Positions 48,890 to 57,605 of a stretch of DNA of 64,000 nt are shown one piece after another (within the stretch, counting starts at the first letter, position 1; every line of letters begins with the position of its first letter). The DNA is taken from positions 1,054,001 through 1,118,000 of the forward strand of contig NZ_OCMF01000001.1 of NCBI RefSeq assembly GCF_900215295.1, given 5' to 3'. The translations under genes and the position numbers were made by a program. This DNA is from Salinimicrobium sediminis (GTDB taxonomy: Bacteria > Bacteroidota > Bacteroidia > Flavobacteriales > Flavobacteriaceae). The notes below the pieces were generated by a model. The model was not told the DNA's origin, did not search any database, and was given only the letters and a program-made list of their open reading frames with translations.

Positions 48890-49870
48890 TTAGAACATGA
48901 TTGCGACAAGATCATCTTCAGTGACTTTGTTGAAATATTCTTTTAGGTCGAATTGGCTTAGTTTTTCGCGAATTTCCTTTTCGTCGTGTCTTATATTCTC
49001 CAGGGCTTTTTCAATGGGAGAAATGTCTTTAATGTGGAAAAAATCTCCTGTGATCCTTACGTCTTTTATGATGCCTTGTGAGACGTTCATGTTCATTTCA
49101 ACCGTTCCTCCCGGTGTCCTCGCACCCTGTTTGAAGTTATAGTCGGGAGAATAGCCGTAATTCCAATCCCAGGTAGCATATTTCTCATCTCTTATTTCTT
49201 GAATGGCAGCAAGATCTTCTTCTGTGAATTCATAAAGCCGCGCGTCCCTGAAACTGTTGGTGATATGGGCCATAACTTTATTTGTAAACTCATCAAGAGA
49301 GATTTTTTCAGGAAGATGGTCACTAATATTCGTCACCCTGTTGGGAACAGATTTTACACCGCGGTCTTTATACTTTAGGGGGTTGATCTTTAATGCACCG
49401 CTAATATCTTTCATTTCCGAAGAAAATAGCAGCGTCCCATGATGCAACACTTTGTTCTTAAAAACATGCTCTGCATTACCCGAAAACTTTTTACCCTCGA
49501 TAGTGAGATCATTCCGTCCCTCAAATTTGGCATTCACCCCAAGCTCCTTCAGCACTTCGATTATTGGCAAGGTATAACGTTCGAAATCTATCATTTCATA
49601 GCTGTCGCCGGTGCGGGTAAAGGAAAAATTAAGATTACCCAGGTCATGGTATACAGCGCCACCTCCCGAAAGTCGCCTTACAACCTTGATGTTTTTTTCT
49701 TTCACATACTCGTGGTTGATCTCGGCTAAAGTATTTTGATGTTTACCTACAATAATTGCGTTATCATTGCGCCACAGCATAAAACAATCTTCTTTAATAT
49801 GCTTAAAAATATATTCATCTGTCGCAATATTAAAGTAAGGATCTGTGGAATGATGTTTAATGCAAAGCAT
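48890..49870 (-). CDS. lplA: Lipoate-protein ligase
   Basis: A 326-residue enzyme attaching lipoate to E2 and GcvH proteins through lipoyl-AMP. The N-terminal catalytic domain has VVRRLSGGGAVYHDLGNLNF and KFSGNAEHVFKNKVLHHGTL, with the accessory domain after about residue 245. It diverges from the S9 peptidase across 144 bp. The upstream -7 box is an exact match. Confidence 0.93.
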   Translation of the reverse strand: MLCIKHHSTDPYFNIATDEYIFKHIKEDCFMLWRNDNAIIVGKHQNTLAEINHEYVKEKNIKVVRRLSGGGAVYHDLGNLNFSFTRTGDSYEMIDFERYTLPIIEVLKELGVNAKFEGRNDLTIEGKKFSGNAEHVFKNKVLHHGTLLFSSEMKDISGALKINPLKYKDRGVKSVPNRVTNISDHLPEKISLDEFTNKVMAHITNSFRDARLYEFTEEDLAAIQEIRDEKYATWDWNYGYSPDYNFKQGARTPGGTVEMNMNVSQGIIKDVRITGDFFHIKDISPIEKALENIRHDEKEIREKLSQFDLKEYFNKVTEDDLVAIMF

Positions 49871-49890
49871 TTTGCTGAATTTTATTCTTT

Positions 49891-49898
49891 CAAAAATA
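49891..49898 (-). promoter_or_regulatory. -7 box for lplA
   Basis: Reads TATTTTTG on the minus strand (exact TAnnTTTG), 20 nt before the ATG. On the plus strand toward the peptidase, a near-match TATCTTG lies around 49983. Confidence 0.5.
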
Positions 49899-50014
49899 AG
49901 AAAGCAAACACGGAAAGTTCATAAAAGAGCATTAATTCTGAAGCCCTTAAATCAATTAATTCTTACAAAACCGCATTTGTGTATCTTGTAGGCACAAGAA
50001 ATTACTGAAGCCAC

Positions 50015-52180
50015 ATGAAAAAATTACCTTTTTTAACAACCGCTTTTCTGCTGTTTTTCCTTTCCTCCCGAGCCCAGGACAGCACAACACAAATTACTGC
50101 AGAAGATTATGAACGCGCGACAAAATTTTTAAATTTCAACACCAATTCCCTGGTCGACCGGGCAAATGTAAGACCGGTTTGGCTGGAAGATGGACGCTTC
50201 TGGTATCAGGTAAACACCGCTGAAGGCACAGAATACGTGCTGGTAGATGCAAAAACCGGAAAAAAGAAAACCGGTTCCTCCAGGGAGGAAATCTTATCCC
50301 AAGAAAAAAAGAAATCTCCTGAAGTTTCCCGCAATGAGATCATTTCTCCTGATGGAAAGAAGGTGGTCTATATAAAGGATTGGAATCTCTGGCTGCGCAA
50401 TTTAGAAACCGGAGAAGAAAAACAGCTCACTACAGACGGGGAAGAGTACTTTGGCTATGCCACAGATAATGCCGGCTGGAGAAAAAGCGACCGTCCAATC
50501 GTCTTGTGGTCTCCCGATTCGAAAAAATTAGCTACTTACAAACAGGATCAGCGGCATATTAGTGATATGTACCTGGTGGAGACCAAAGTAGGAGCGCCAA
50601 AATTGCAGAAATGGAAGTATCCTTTGCCCGAAGACGAAAAAGTGATCCAGATTCAGCGGGTGATCGTGGAAGTGGATGAACCAAAAGTTATCGAACTGCA
50701 GGTGGAAGCAGATCCACGCCGTGGAACATTATGTGATGACATCTCCTGTAGTGGCGCTTTTGACGATAATTACTGGAATGAAGATGCCACAAAACTGGCT
50801 TTTGTTTCTACTTCAAGAGACCATAAGGAAGCCAAACTTCGCGTTGCCGATGCACAAACAGGAGAAGTAAGAGAAGTTTTTGAAGAAGTAGTAGAAACAC
50901 AATATGAATCGGGCCAGGGGAGTATCAACTGGAAATACCTTCCTAAAAGCAACGAGATCATTTGGTATTCCGAGAGAGATGGCTGGGGCCATTTATACCT
51001 GTATGATCTGAATTCAGGAAAATTAAAGCACCAGATCACTAAGGGAGAATTTGTAGTGACTGAATTGCTTCATGTGGATGAGAAAAACCGAAAGCTGTAC
51101 TTCGAAGCCAACGGCATGGAAAAGAGCAGGGACCCCTATTTTTCGCACTTATACAAGGTGGATTTCAGCGGAAAAAACCTGAAAGTTTTAACTCCCGAAA
51201 ATGCTAATCACAACATCTATTTTTCTCCCGATCATGAGTATTTTATAGACAGCTATTCCACGCCCACCACACCTCCTGTGGCTGTACTGCGTAACAACAA
51301 TGGCAAGGAAATCGCTGTTTTAGAAAGGGCTGACATTTCCCGGCTGCAGGCAGCCGGCTGGAAAGCTCCGGAATCCATTACCGTAAAGTCGGCAGACGGG
51401 CAGTGGGATCTTAAAGGCCTTATGTTTACCACTACACATCTTGATAAAACCAAGAAATATCCGGTGGTGAATTATGTATATCCGGGGCCACAGGGGGGAA
51501 GTGTGGGCAGCAGGAATTTCTCGGCAGCCCGTAGCGATCATCAGGCTGTGGCCGAACTCGGATTCGTAGTTATTTTAATCGATGGTTCCTGTAACCCCGG
51601 TCGGTCCAAAGCTTTTCATGATGCCTGTTATGGAGATATTTCCGGAAACACTTTAGAGGATCAAAAGGCAGGAATTCGTCAGCTGGCTGAAAAATATCCT
51701 TACATCGACGCTGAAAAGGTAGGGATCTGGGGACATTCCGGTGGTGGTTTTGCCGCAGCCGCGGCTATGTTCCGTCATCCGGAATTTTATTCGGTCGGAA
51801 TTTCTGAATCCGGAAATCATGACAATCGCAACTACGAAGATGACTGGGGAGAAAGATACATTGGACTTATGACCGTGGGTGCAGATGGAGTGGATAATTA
51901 CAACGCACAGGCGAACCAGCTGTACGCTGAAAACCTGAAAGGGAAATTACTCCTTGCCCACGGCGGACTCGACGATAACGTACCGCCTTACAACACTTAC
52001 CTTGTTGTAGACGCTTTAATTAATGCGAATAAAGATTTTGACCTTATCATTTTTCCTAACGCACGGCATGGGTTTGGCGAGGACTCTTATTACATGATGC
52101 GGCGTCGCTGGGATTATTTTGTAGAGCACCTGCTGGGTGCTTCTCCGCCGGAGAATTTTGTGATTGAACCTGTAAAATAG
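50015..52180 (+). CDS. S9 family peptidase (dipeptidyl-peptidase IV type)
   Basis: A 721-residue exported prolyl peptidase. The signal peptide ends near SSRAQ. An eight-bladed propeller domain covers about residues 50-480, and the alpha/beta-hydrolase domain follows with GHSGGG (Ser575), GGLDDNVP (Asp653/654) and ARHGFG (His685). It would cleave dipeptides from peptides in the periplasm or at the cell surface. No type IX C-terminal sorting domain is visible. Two hairpins follow; the second is the likely terminator. Confidence 0.93.
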   Translation: MKKLPFLTTAFLLFFLSSRAQDSTTQITAEDYERATKFLNFNTNSLVDRANVRPVWLEDGRFWYQVNTAEGTEYVLVDAKTGKKKTGSSREEILSQEKKKSPEVSRNEIISPDGKKVVYIKDWNLWLRNLETGEEKQLTTDGEEYFGYATDNAGWRKSDRPIVLWSPDSKKLATYKQDQRHISDMYLVETKVGAPKLQKWKYPLPEDEKVIQIQRVIVEVDEPKVIELQVEADPRRGTLCDDISCSGAFDDNYWNEDATKLAFVSTSRDHKEAKLRVADAQTGEVREVFEEVVETQYESGQGSINWKYLPKSNEIIWYSERDGWGHLYLYDLNSGKLKHQITKGEFVVTELLHVDEKNRKLYFEANGMEKSRDPYFSHLYKVDFSGKNLKVLTPENANHNIYFSPDHEYFIDSYSTPTTPPVAVLRNNNGKEIAVLERADISRLQAAGWKAPESITVKSADGQWDLKGLMFTTTHLDKTKKYPVVNYVYPGPQGGSVGSRNFSAARSDHQAVAELGFVVILIDGSCNPGRSKAFHDACYGDISGNTLEDQKAGIRQLAEKYPYIDAEKVGIWGHSGGGFAAAAAMFRHPEFYSVGISESGNHDNRNYEDDWGERYIGLMTVGADGVDNYNAQANQLYAENLKGKLLLAHGGLDDNVPPYNTYLVVDALINANKDFDLIIFPNARHGFGEDSYYMMRRRWDYFVEHLLGASPPENFVIEPVK

Positions 52181-52185
52181 TACAG

Positions 52186-52215
52186 GACCTGCAAGGTTTC
52201 AAAACCTTGTAGGTC
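52186..52215. repeat. CTGCAAGGTTT hairpin repeat after the S9 peptidase
   Basis: GACCTGCAAGGTTT pairs with AAACCTTGTAGGTC (one G-U) around CA, 5 nt after the stop. No T-run follows. A half copy (AACCTCGCAGGTTT) lies at about 52242-52256. Confidence 0.7.
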
Positions 52216-52266
52216 TTACTATAAAATACTCAGGTTATAAAAAACCTCGCAGGTTTAGGAAATAAT

Positions 52267-52300
52267 AGAGGCGCGATTGAACGCGCCTCTTCTTTTGTTT
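52267..52300 (+). terminator. Terminator of the S9 peptidase gene
   Basis: AGAGGCGCG pairs perfectly with CGCGCCTCT around ATTGAA, followed by TCTTTTGTTT. Confidence 0.8.
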
Positions 52301-52304
52301 CGTC

Positions 52305-52325
52305 ATCCTGAACTTGTTTCAGGAT
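52305..52325. repeat. Dispersed short inverted repeat (TCATCCTGAAC type)
   Basis: TCCTGAA and TTTCAGGA form a stem around CTTG within CATCCTGAACTTGTTTCAGG. I remember this sequence as a common interspersed repeat in diverse bacteria; copy number cannot be checked here. It sits 3' of the 11-gene minus-strand operon. Confidence 0.5.
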
Positions 52326-52364
52326 CCTTAGGTACTTGTATCTGAGACGCGATGAATCGCAGCT

Positions 52365-53162
52365 CTAATCCTTCCGGGTTTTCTTGTCCACCTCTTCCTT
52401 CCAGTCCTTCCCGACGGCCGACAAATATTCTGAGTAGTTCCAGGTATCAAGGCTGGATTGTAACCCGGGATCTTTATGGGCAACGTAAGTTTCATCTTCG
52501 GGCATGGAAGTTACTTTAAGTCCGCAGCTGCGCAGCATGGACAGAATTCCCTGGTGATTTGGCGCCCACCAGTTCGTAGGATCTCCGGCAAGTTTATGCT
52601 CAATAAATGCCATTTTTGGCCAGGCTTTTTCCTGCATGATCTCCCGCTTGTGAAATTCCACATCTTCAGGAATACCCATCTCCTCCTGTCCCGGAAGAGA
52701 AAGCGTCTGGAAGACCATCATTTTTTTCACTTTTTGTGAGAGGATGTCCATTGCCAGCATGGGATAACGTAAATGGTAGAAAACTCCCATGAACCAGATA
52801 AGATCGAACTGCTCTTCGGTGTGAGCCAGGTCATACACCTGCATTTGCTCGAATCGGATCTTATCATCCAGTCCAAACTGTTTTGCTGTCCATTTGGCCT
52901 GTTTCAAATAGTGCTCATCCAAATCAATAGCTAGGACATCTGCACCGCGTTTGGCCAGCTCCAGGGAATAGAATCCGGCGTTGCAGCCAATGTCCAGCAC
53001 TTTCCAACCTTCCAGATCTTCCGGAATATCATTTTTGATCTTATCCCATTTAAATTTTGGGAAATCTCCCAGGAAATGATCGGGAGCTGTTGTGTTTCCG
53101 TCGGGGAGATGAATATTGTGGAACCAGGGAGCTAATTTTTTAATTTCTGCTTCGGTGGACAT
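52365..53162 (-). CDS. TIGR04290-like class I SAM-dependent methyltransferase
   Basis: A 265-residue methyltransferase. The SAM-binding motif I is WKVLDIGCNAGFYSLELAKR; DLDEHYLKQAKW and FDLIWFMGVFYHLRYPMLAM follow. It fits the TIGR04290 family as I remember it, a group found in glycosyltransferase-rich cassettes across several phyla. It is the last gene of the operon, 3 nt after the first CgeB-like transferase, so it may methylate the finished sugar product. Acceptor unknown. Confidence 0.82.
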   Translation of the reverse strand: MSTEAEIKKLAPWFHNIHLPDGNTTAPDHFLGDFPKFKWDKIKNDIPEDLEGWKVLDIGCNAGFYSLELAKRGADVLAIDLDEHYLKQAKWTAKQFGLDDKIRFEQMQVYDLAHTEEQFDLIWFMGVFYHLRYPMLAMDILSQKVKKMMVFQTLSLPGQEEMGIPEDVEFHKREIMQEKAWPKMAFIEHKLAGDPTNWWAPNHQGILSMLRSCGLKVTSMPEDETYVAHKDPGLQSSLDTWNYSEYLSAVGKDWKEEVDKKTRKD

Positions 53163-53165
53163 ATT

Positions 53166-54242
53166 TTATACTTTTTCTGAAGGCTGCCGCACTTCTTTAA
53201 CGTAATTGACCAATTCTTTTGCTCTTGCTTTCGCAGTGTGTGATTTCATTACCTTTTGCCGGGCAGTTTCTCCAATTTGCTTTCTTTCTTTTTCAGAAAT
53301 ATTTCTGAAGTATTTCTCAACGTCTTCGCTGCTTTCGGCGATTAGGATCTCTGTTCCCTGTTCGAAAATACTGTAGATGCCATCCCAGTAATCTGAAATG
53401 ATCGGCACTCCGCATGCGGCTGCTTCAAATAATCTCACGCTGGGTGAGTAACCTGCCTTGATCATATCCTGCCGCGTCACATTCAGGGTAAACTCCTGGG
53501 AGTTGTAGAATTTTCTGTGTTCAGCCGGAGGCAAATGGTTGATGCGTTCCACATTAGAAGTCCACTTATAATCTTCAGGGTATTGCGGACCTGCCACAAC
53601 AAATCTATCTGAAGTGAATTGAGCCGCGGGTTTATTCAGCAGTTCTTCCACAGTAGGTTGGCGGTCATCACTGTAGGTTCCCAGGTAACCCATTTTCCAT
53701 TTCTTTTCACGGTCTTCAGGAAAATATAAATCGGGATCAACAGAACAGTATAAAGCTCTCGCCAGAGGAGATCCATAATGCTCCTCCAGGTGCTTTAAAA
53801 TGGGACCTCCCGAAAATGACAGATACAGATCATATTTTGAGATGATCTCAGGGTCAAGATATTCGTAATCCTCCCGCTCCAGTTTTGCCAAAGTGACCGG
53901 AGTATCTATATCGTAAAAAGCTGTAACTCCGGTGGCAGTTTCAATAGCCCAATTTCCCACTTCCACGCCCTGCTGCACATAAGAACCAACAATTACAACA
54001 TCTGCTTCAGCAATCTGTTTTGCGTAATCTGTTTTTAGTTCTTCATTGTTCTTGTAGAGGCCAAGACTGCAGAAATCGGGTGCAGGCATGTCGCGGTGAG
54101 GCGAATACCATGGCACATCCTTTTCCAGGAACAGGATGTCATGGCCAAGTGCATTAAGTTCTTTAAGAAGCGCCCTGTAGGTAGTCGCATGGCCGTTTCC
54201 CCAGGAAGAAGTTACCGAAAGTCCTATGATCACAAATTTCAT
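53166..54242 (-). CDS. CgeB-like glycosyltransferase (copy 1 of 3)
   Basis: A 358-residue GT-B protein. The N-terminal FVIIGLSVTSSWGNGHATTY motif and C-terminal GYSPSVRLFEAAACGVPIIS are typical of the CgeB/glycosyl-transferase-group-1_2 family. Soluble; acts on a nucleotide-sugar donor. It overlaps the next upstream gene by 4 bp, and two paralogues follow that arrangement, suggesting stepwise addition of several sugars by related enzymes. Confidence 0.82.
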   Translation of the reverse strand: MKFVIIGLSVTSSWGNGHATTYRALLKELNALGHDILFLEKDVPWYSPHRDMPAPDFCSLGLYKNNEELKTDYAKQIAEADVVIVGSYVQQGVEVGNWAIETATGVTAFYDIDTPVTLAKLEREDYEYLDPEIISKYDLYLSFSGGPILKHLEEHYGSPLARALYCSVDPDLYFPEDREKKWKMGYLGTYSDDRQPTVEELLNKPAAQFTSDRFVVAGPQYPEDYKWTSNVERINHLPPAEHRKFYNSQEFTLNVTRQDMIKAGYSPSVRLFEAAACGVPIISDYWDGIYSIFEQGTEILIAESSEDVEKYFRNISEKERKQIGETARQKVMKSHTAKARAKELVNYVKEVRQPSEKV

Positions 54243-55357
54243 AAGCTACTATTTTGTTCAACGGGTTTATCTTCAGGTTCAAGTTTTTCAGAAATCACCG
54301 ACTCCAGCAGCTCTGCCCGGTGATTATAAGTGTGTTCAGCAAGCACTTTTTTATATGCCGCCTGGCCTATTTTCTTTGCTTTCTCAGGAGTGAGGTTGGC
54401 GATAATTTCTTCTACTTCTTTACCGTCTTTTGCAACTAAAATCTCTTTCCCGGGTTCAAAGAAAGTTTCAATGCCTTCCCAGTAATCTGTAATAAGGCAG
54501 GCACCGGCTCCCACAGCCTCAAACACCCTTGTAGCAGGTGAAAAACCATATTTGGCCATACTGTCCCGGCTAATGTTTAAAACGGCCTTAGGAGTGCAGT
54601 TAAAGGCGTTGTGATCTTTGGTGTAGACATGGCCTATATAATCGATATTCTGCGGCATGTTCTTATCTCCCCAACCGCTTCCGCCGAGAATAAACTTTTC
54701 CCCCGGAAGGTTTTCCGCAGGCTTAATGAAAAATTCCTCCACCCGCTTCTCACGATCGGGCAGGCGGTTCCCCAAAAAGGCCAAAGTACCTTCAAATTTT
54801 TCCTGTGGTTCAACAGGAAAATGGGTGTCAGTATCTAAGGCATTATAAATCGGGATGCATCTTTTTGCACCGTTGCGTTCATAGGCATCTATTACCGGCT
54901 GTCCGCCGCCATAGGTGAGCACAAAATCGTACTTTGGAACAAGGGCATTAAAAGGATCTGAAGGATCGTTTTCAATCCTGTCAAGGGTAGCCGGCGCGTC
55001 CACATCCCAAAAAATGATGAGGTTGTCATCTTTTTTTAGCTGTACCACGGCATCTTCTAGAAATTCGTCAAAAGCACCAACCCCGCTGGCTTTGATGATC
55101 ACATCGGCTTCCGAAGCTTCTCTGAGCAGCGCCCTTAAAGTCACCTGATCTTCAGGATAGACTTTTACCGTACACCATTCCGGGTCTTCAATATCCCGGT
55201 GTTTTTGCCGCTCGTAAATATCGGGTTCATAAAATGTGACTTCATGCCCCATTTTGTGGAGCGCCTTCACAATTCCGCGGTAATAGGTGGCAGCCCCGTT
55301 CCAGTAAGCCGAAACTATACTTGATCCAAAAAAGGCAATTTTCAGGTTCTTTTTCAT
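54239..55357 (-). CDS. CgeB-like glycosyltransferase (copy 2 of 3)
   Basis: A 372-residue paralogue of its neighbours: KIAFFGSSIVSAYWNGAATY at the start and GFSPATRVFEAVGAGACLIT, then DYWEGIETFFEPGKEILVAK, at the C-terminal donor site. It overlaps both neighbours by 4 bp. It looks closer to copy 1 (shared SDYWxGI and GxSPxxR motifs) than to copy 3, so a local duplication is likely. Confidence 0.82.
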   Translation of the reverse strand: MKKNLKIAFFGSSIVSAYWNGAATYYRGIVKALHKMGHEVTFYEPDIYERQKHRDIEDPEWCTVKVYPEDQVTLRALLREASEADVIIKASGVGAFDEFLEDAVVQLKKDDNLIIFWDVDAPATLDRIENDPSDPFNALVPKYDFVLTYGGGQPVIDAYERNGAKRCIPIYNALDTDTHFPVEPQEKFEGTLAFLGNRLPDREKRVEEFFIKPAENLPGEKFILGGSGWGDKNMPQNIDYIGHVYTKDHNAFNCTPKAVLNISRDSMAKYGFSPATRVFEAVGAGACLITDYWEGIETFFEPGKEILVAKDGKEVEEIIANLTPEKAKKIGQAAYKKVLAEHTYNHRAELLESVISEKLEPEDKPVEQNSSL

Positions 55358-56490
55358 GCTTCCAGGGTTTTGTGATGAATAGGGAAGATCTTTTCTTCTG
55401 CCAGTCCCAGCTCCCTTAAAATATTTTCCAAAGCATCTATTCTGTGGGCACAGGTATGTTTTTCCAGGATCGTTTGGCGGCCATTTTCGGAAAGACTTTT
55501 GGCGAGTTGAGCGCTTTTAAGTACTTCTGCGAGCTTGTATTCCATATCATTTCCGTCCTTGGCGATAAGGTAATCTTTGCCCGGAGTGAAAAGGTTTTCT
55601 GCATCATCCCAGGGAGAGCAGATTAAAGGAATGCCGCAGGATAACGCTTCAAAAGGCCGGATAGTAGGGATCCCCGGCAACATTTGAACATAAGGCCTTC
55701 GTGGCACATGAACGGTGACTTTATAGTTTGCAAAAACTTCGGGCACCTTGTAGTTGGGCAACCAGTCGCCGTATTCTATTCCCGCATCTGCAAGGGCTTG
55801 TTTGGCTTTTTCGGGATAACGTACGCCATAAACTTTGGCTTTTATCCCCAGCTCCTTCACCGGATTGATGAGAAATTCCATCAACTCTTCGGTCCTTTCG
55901 CCGTCACCCCAGTTGCCAATCCATACCAGGTCGCCTTCCTTTTCCTCATCGCGGTTTGGACTGAAGAAATCGGCATCTGCGGCTTCATGCCAGGTCCAGA
56001 CGTTTTGCACCCAGTTTTTCTCCTGATAGATCTTTTTTATCACCTCTCCAAAAACCAATGCTCCGTCATAGTTCGAAAAATTGAATTTTTTCATGTCTTC
56101 TTCAGCGGAAACAGCGCGGTGATGGGTGTCGTGAAATAGCAATTTGTAGCCGAATTTTTCCTTTTGCTCCCCTATTTCGGCTATGAGTTCAGGATCATTC
56201 CATTCGTGTACGATCACCAGGTCGGCTTCTCCAAGTATATTGTGATAGTTCAGTTTTTTCCCGGGATTGTAGAACTGCGGATTTAGTGAAGGGTAATACT
56301 GCCGGAATTCATCCAACCGCTCTGCCCCGTGGTCCTTCAGCAAATTCTGAAGGCTCCAGCCGCCTTCGGGTTCATAAACGTCCACGTCATGTCCCCTTTT
56401 TTGAAGCTCTTTTACAATACCTCTTAAGAAATGCGCATTCCCATGGTTCCAGTCGGAATAGAGGGAATGGTAAAACATCACTATTTTCAT
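55354..56490 (-). CDS. CgeB-like glycosyltransferase (copy 3 of 3)
   Basis: A 378-residue GT-B protein beginning MKIVMFYHSLYSDWNHGNAH, with the donor-site region TIRPFEALSCGIPLICSPWD. It keeps the WNxGNA pattern of the CgeB group but is the most diverged of the three; the usual GxSPxxR before the FEA motif is replaced by GIPTIRP. Overlaps of 4 bp on both sides tie it into the operon. Confidence 0.8.
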   Translation of the reverse strand: MKIVMFYHSLYSDWNHGNAHFLRGIVKELQKRGHDVDVYEPEGGWSLQNLLKDHGAERLDEFRQYYPSLNPQFYNPGKKLNYHNILGEADLVIVHEWNDPELIAEIGEQKEKFGYKLLFHDTHHRAVSAEEDMKKFNFSNYDGALVFGEVIKKIYQEKNWVQNVWTWHEAADADFFSPNRDEEKEGDLVWIGNWGDGERTEELMEFLINPVKELGIKAKVYGVRYPEKAKQALADAGIEYGDWLPNYKVPEVFANYKVTVHVPRRPYVQMLPGIPTIRPFEALSCGIPLICSPWDDAENLFTPGKDYLIAKDGNDMEYKLAEVLKSAQLAKSLSENGRQTILEKHTCAHRIDALENILRELGLAEEKIFPIHHKTLEA

Positions 56491-57605
56491 ATACTCATTA
56501 ATTTTTGTTCTTTTTCCATTATTTCATGGTACAGCCTGTGATATGCGGCTCCCATTTTGTCTATGGAATAGGTTGCGGCTCTTTCTTTTGCTTTTTCTGA
56601 AAGCTCCTGTAAAAACTGAGGGCTTTCCAACAAGCGTAAGACCGTTTTTTCGGCTTCAACTTCGTCTTCCGGATCGAAGAACAAAGCTACATCCTGCCAC
56701 AGTTCCTTTAGAGTTTCAAGATTGCTTAGCACAAGAGCACACCCATTGCCTGCGGCTTCCAAAATTGCAAGACCAAAAGGTTCATACCGGGTGGGACTGA
56801 CGAATATGCTGGCTCTTTGCATCCAGTGCTGCACTTCTTCGGCAGACAATTTGCCCAGAAATTTTACATTTTCAAGCCTGCATTTTACTCCTGTATCAGG
56901 ATTTACGGCTTCTCCGGCAACATATACAGGCCAGGGAAGTTTTGCGGCTATTTTAGAAAGCAGCGGCAGGTTTTTGGCTTCATCCCACATCCTGCCCATA
57001 CAAAGGATCATTTCCTCTTTAGGCTTTGCTTCAGCAGGATTAATGCTTCTACCATTGTGTATCACTTTTATTTCTGAAGTAAAACCATGAGCCTGCTGCG
57101 CTTTATTGAGAATAGCCTGAGTTGGCCCTACAACTATATCTGAAGCCTGCAGTGATTCCTTTACAGTGCGGGTATATTGGTCCCATTCCTGCGGGGCAGC
57201 TTTTCCTTTAACAGCCTGCCACCAGGTTTGTACACAGGAGTGAAAAACAGTAACCACGGGTGCAGTCCAGTCTTCCTCCACATGTGCATAATTATTAAAA
57301 TGAACTATATCCGGTTGAACAGTAGTATAGATGCAGTTGATCCATTTTCTGGATTGCTCCACGTCTTTCCATGGATTTTTCATCCACTCCAGCTTGTAAT
57401 CGCTCTTGTAAAAGGTGACATTGGGAATTTCTTCCGCTTCTACCTGTTGGGCAGGGGAGGGCCAGCCGCCCATTGCAACCAAATGCACCTGTACGCCATA
57501 CTGCTCCAGCGCTCTGCAGAGCTCAAGGGAATACACCCAAACTCCGCCTACCGTATCGGTAGTCATCAAAACTTTCATCTTCTTATCTTCCATAGATGCG
57601 GTCAA
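56487..57605 (-). CDS. Glycosyltransferase family 4
   Basis: A 372-residue GT-B transferase with retaining-type motifs: KVLMTTDTVGGVWVYSLELC at the N-terminus, CMGRMWDEAKNLPLL, and the donor-site SPTRYEPFGLAILEAAGNGC (E-x7-E). Three in-frame ATGs (57605, 57593, 57578) are possible. The first two overlap the upstream oxidoreductase gene; the last starts just past its stop. Its own end overlaps the CgeB-like copy 3 by 4 bp. Confidence 0.86.
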   Translation of the reverse strand: MTASMEDKKMKVLMTTDTVGGVWVYSLELCRALEQYGVQVHLVAMGGWPSPAQQVEAEEIPNVTFYKSDYKLEWMKNPWKDVEQSRKWINCIYTTVQPDIVHFNNYAHVEEDWTAPVVTVFHSCVQTWWQAVKGKAAPQEWDQYTRTVKESLQASDIVVGPTQAILNKAQQAHGFTSEIKVIHNGRSINPAEAKPKEEMILCMGRMWDEAKNLPLLSKIAAKLPWPVYVAGEAVNPDTGVKCRLENVKFLGKLSAEEVQHWMQRASIFVSPTRYEPFGLAILEAAGNGCALVLSNLETLKELWQDVALFFDPEDEVEAEKTVLRLLESPQFLQELSEKAKERAATYSIDKMGAAYHRLYHEIMEKEQKLMSI

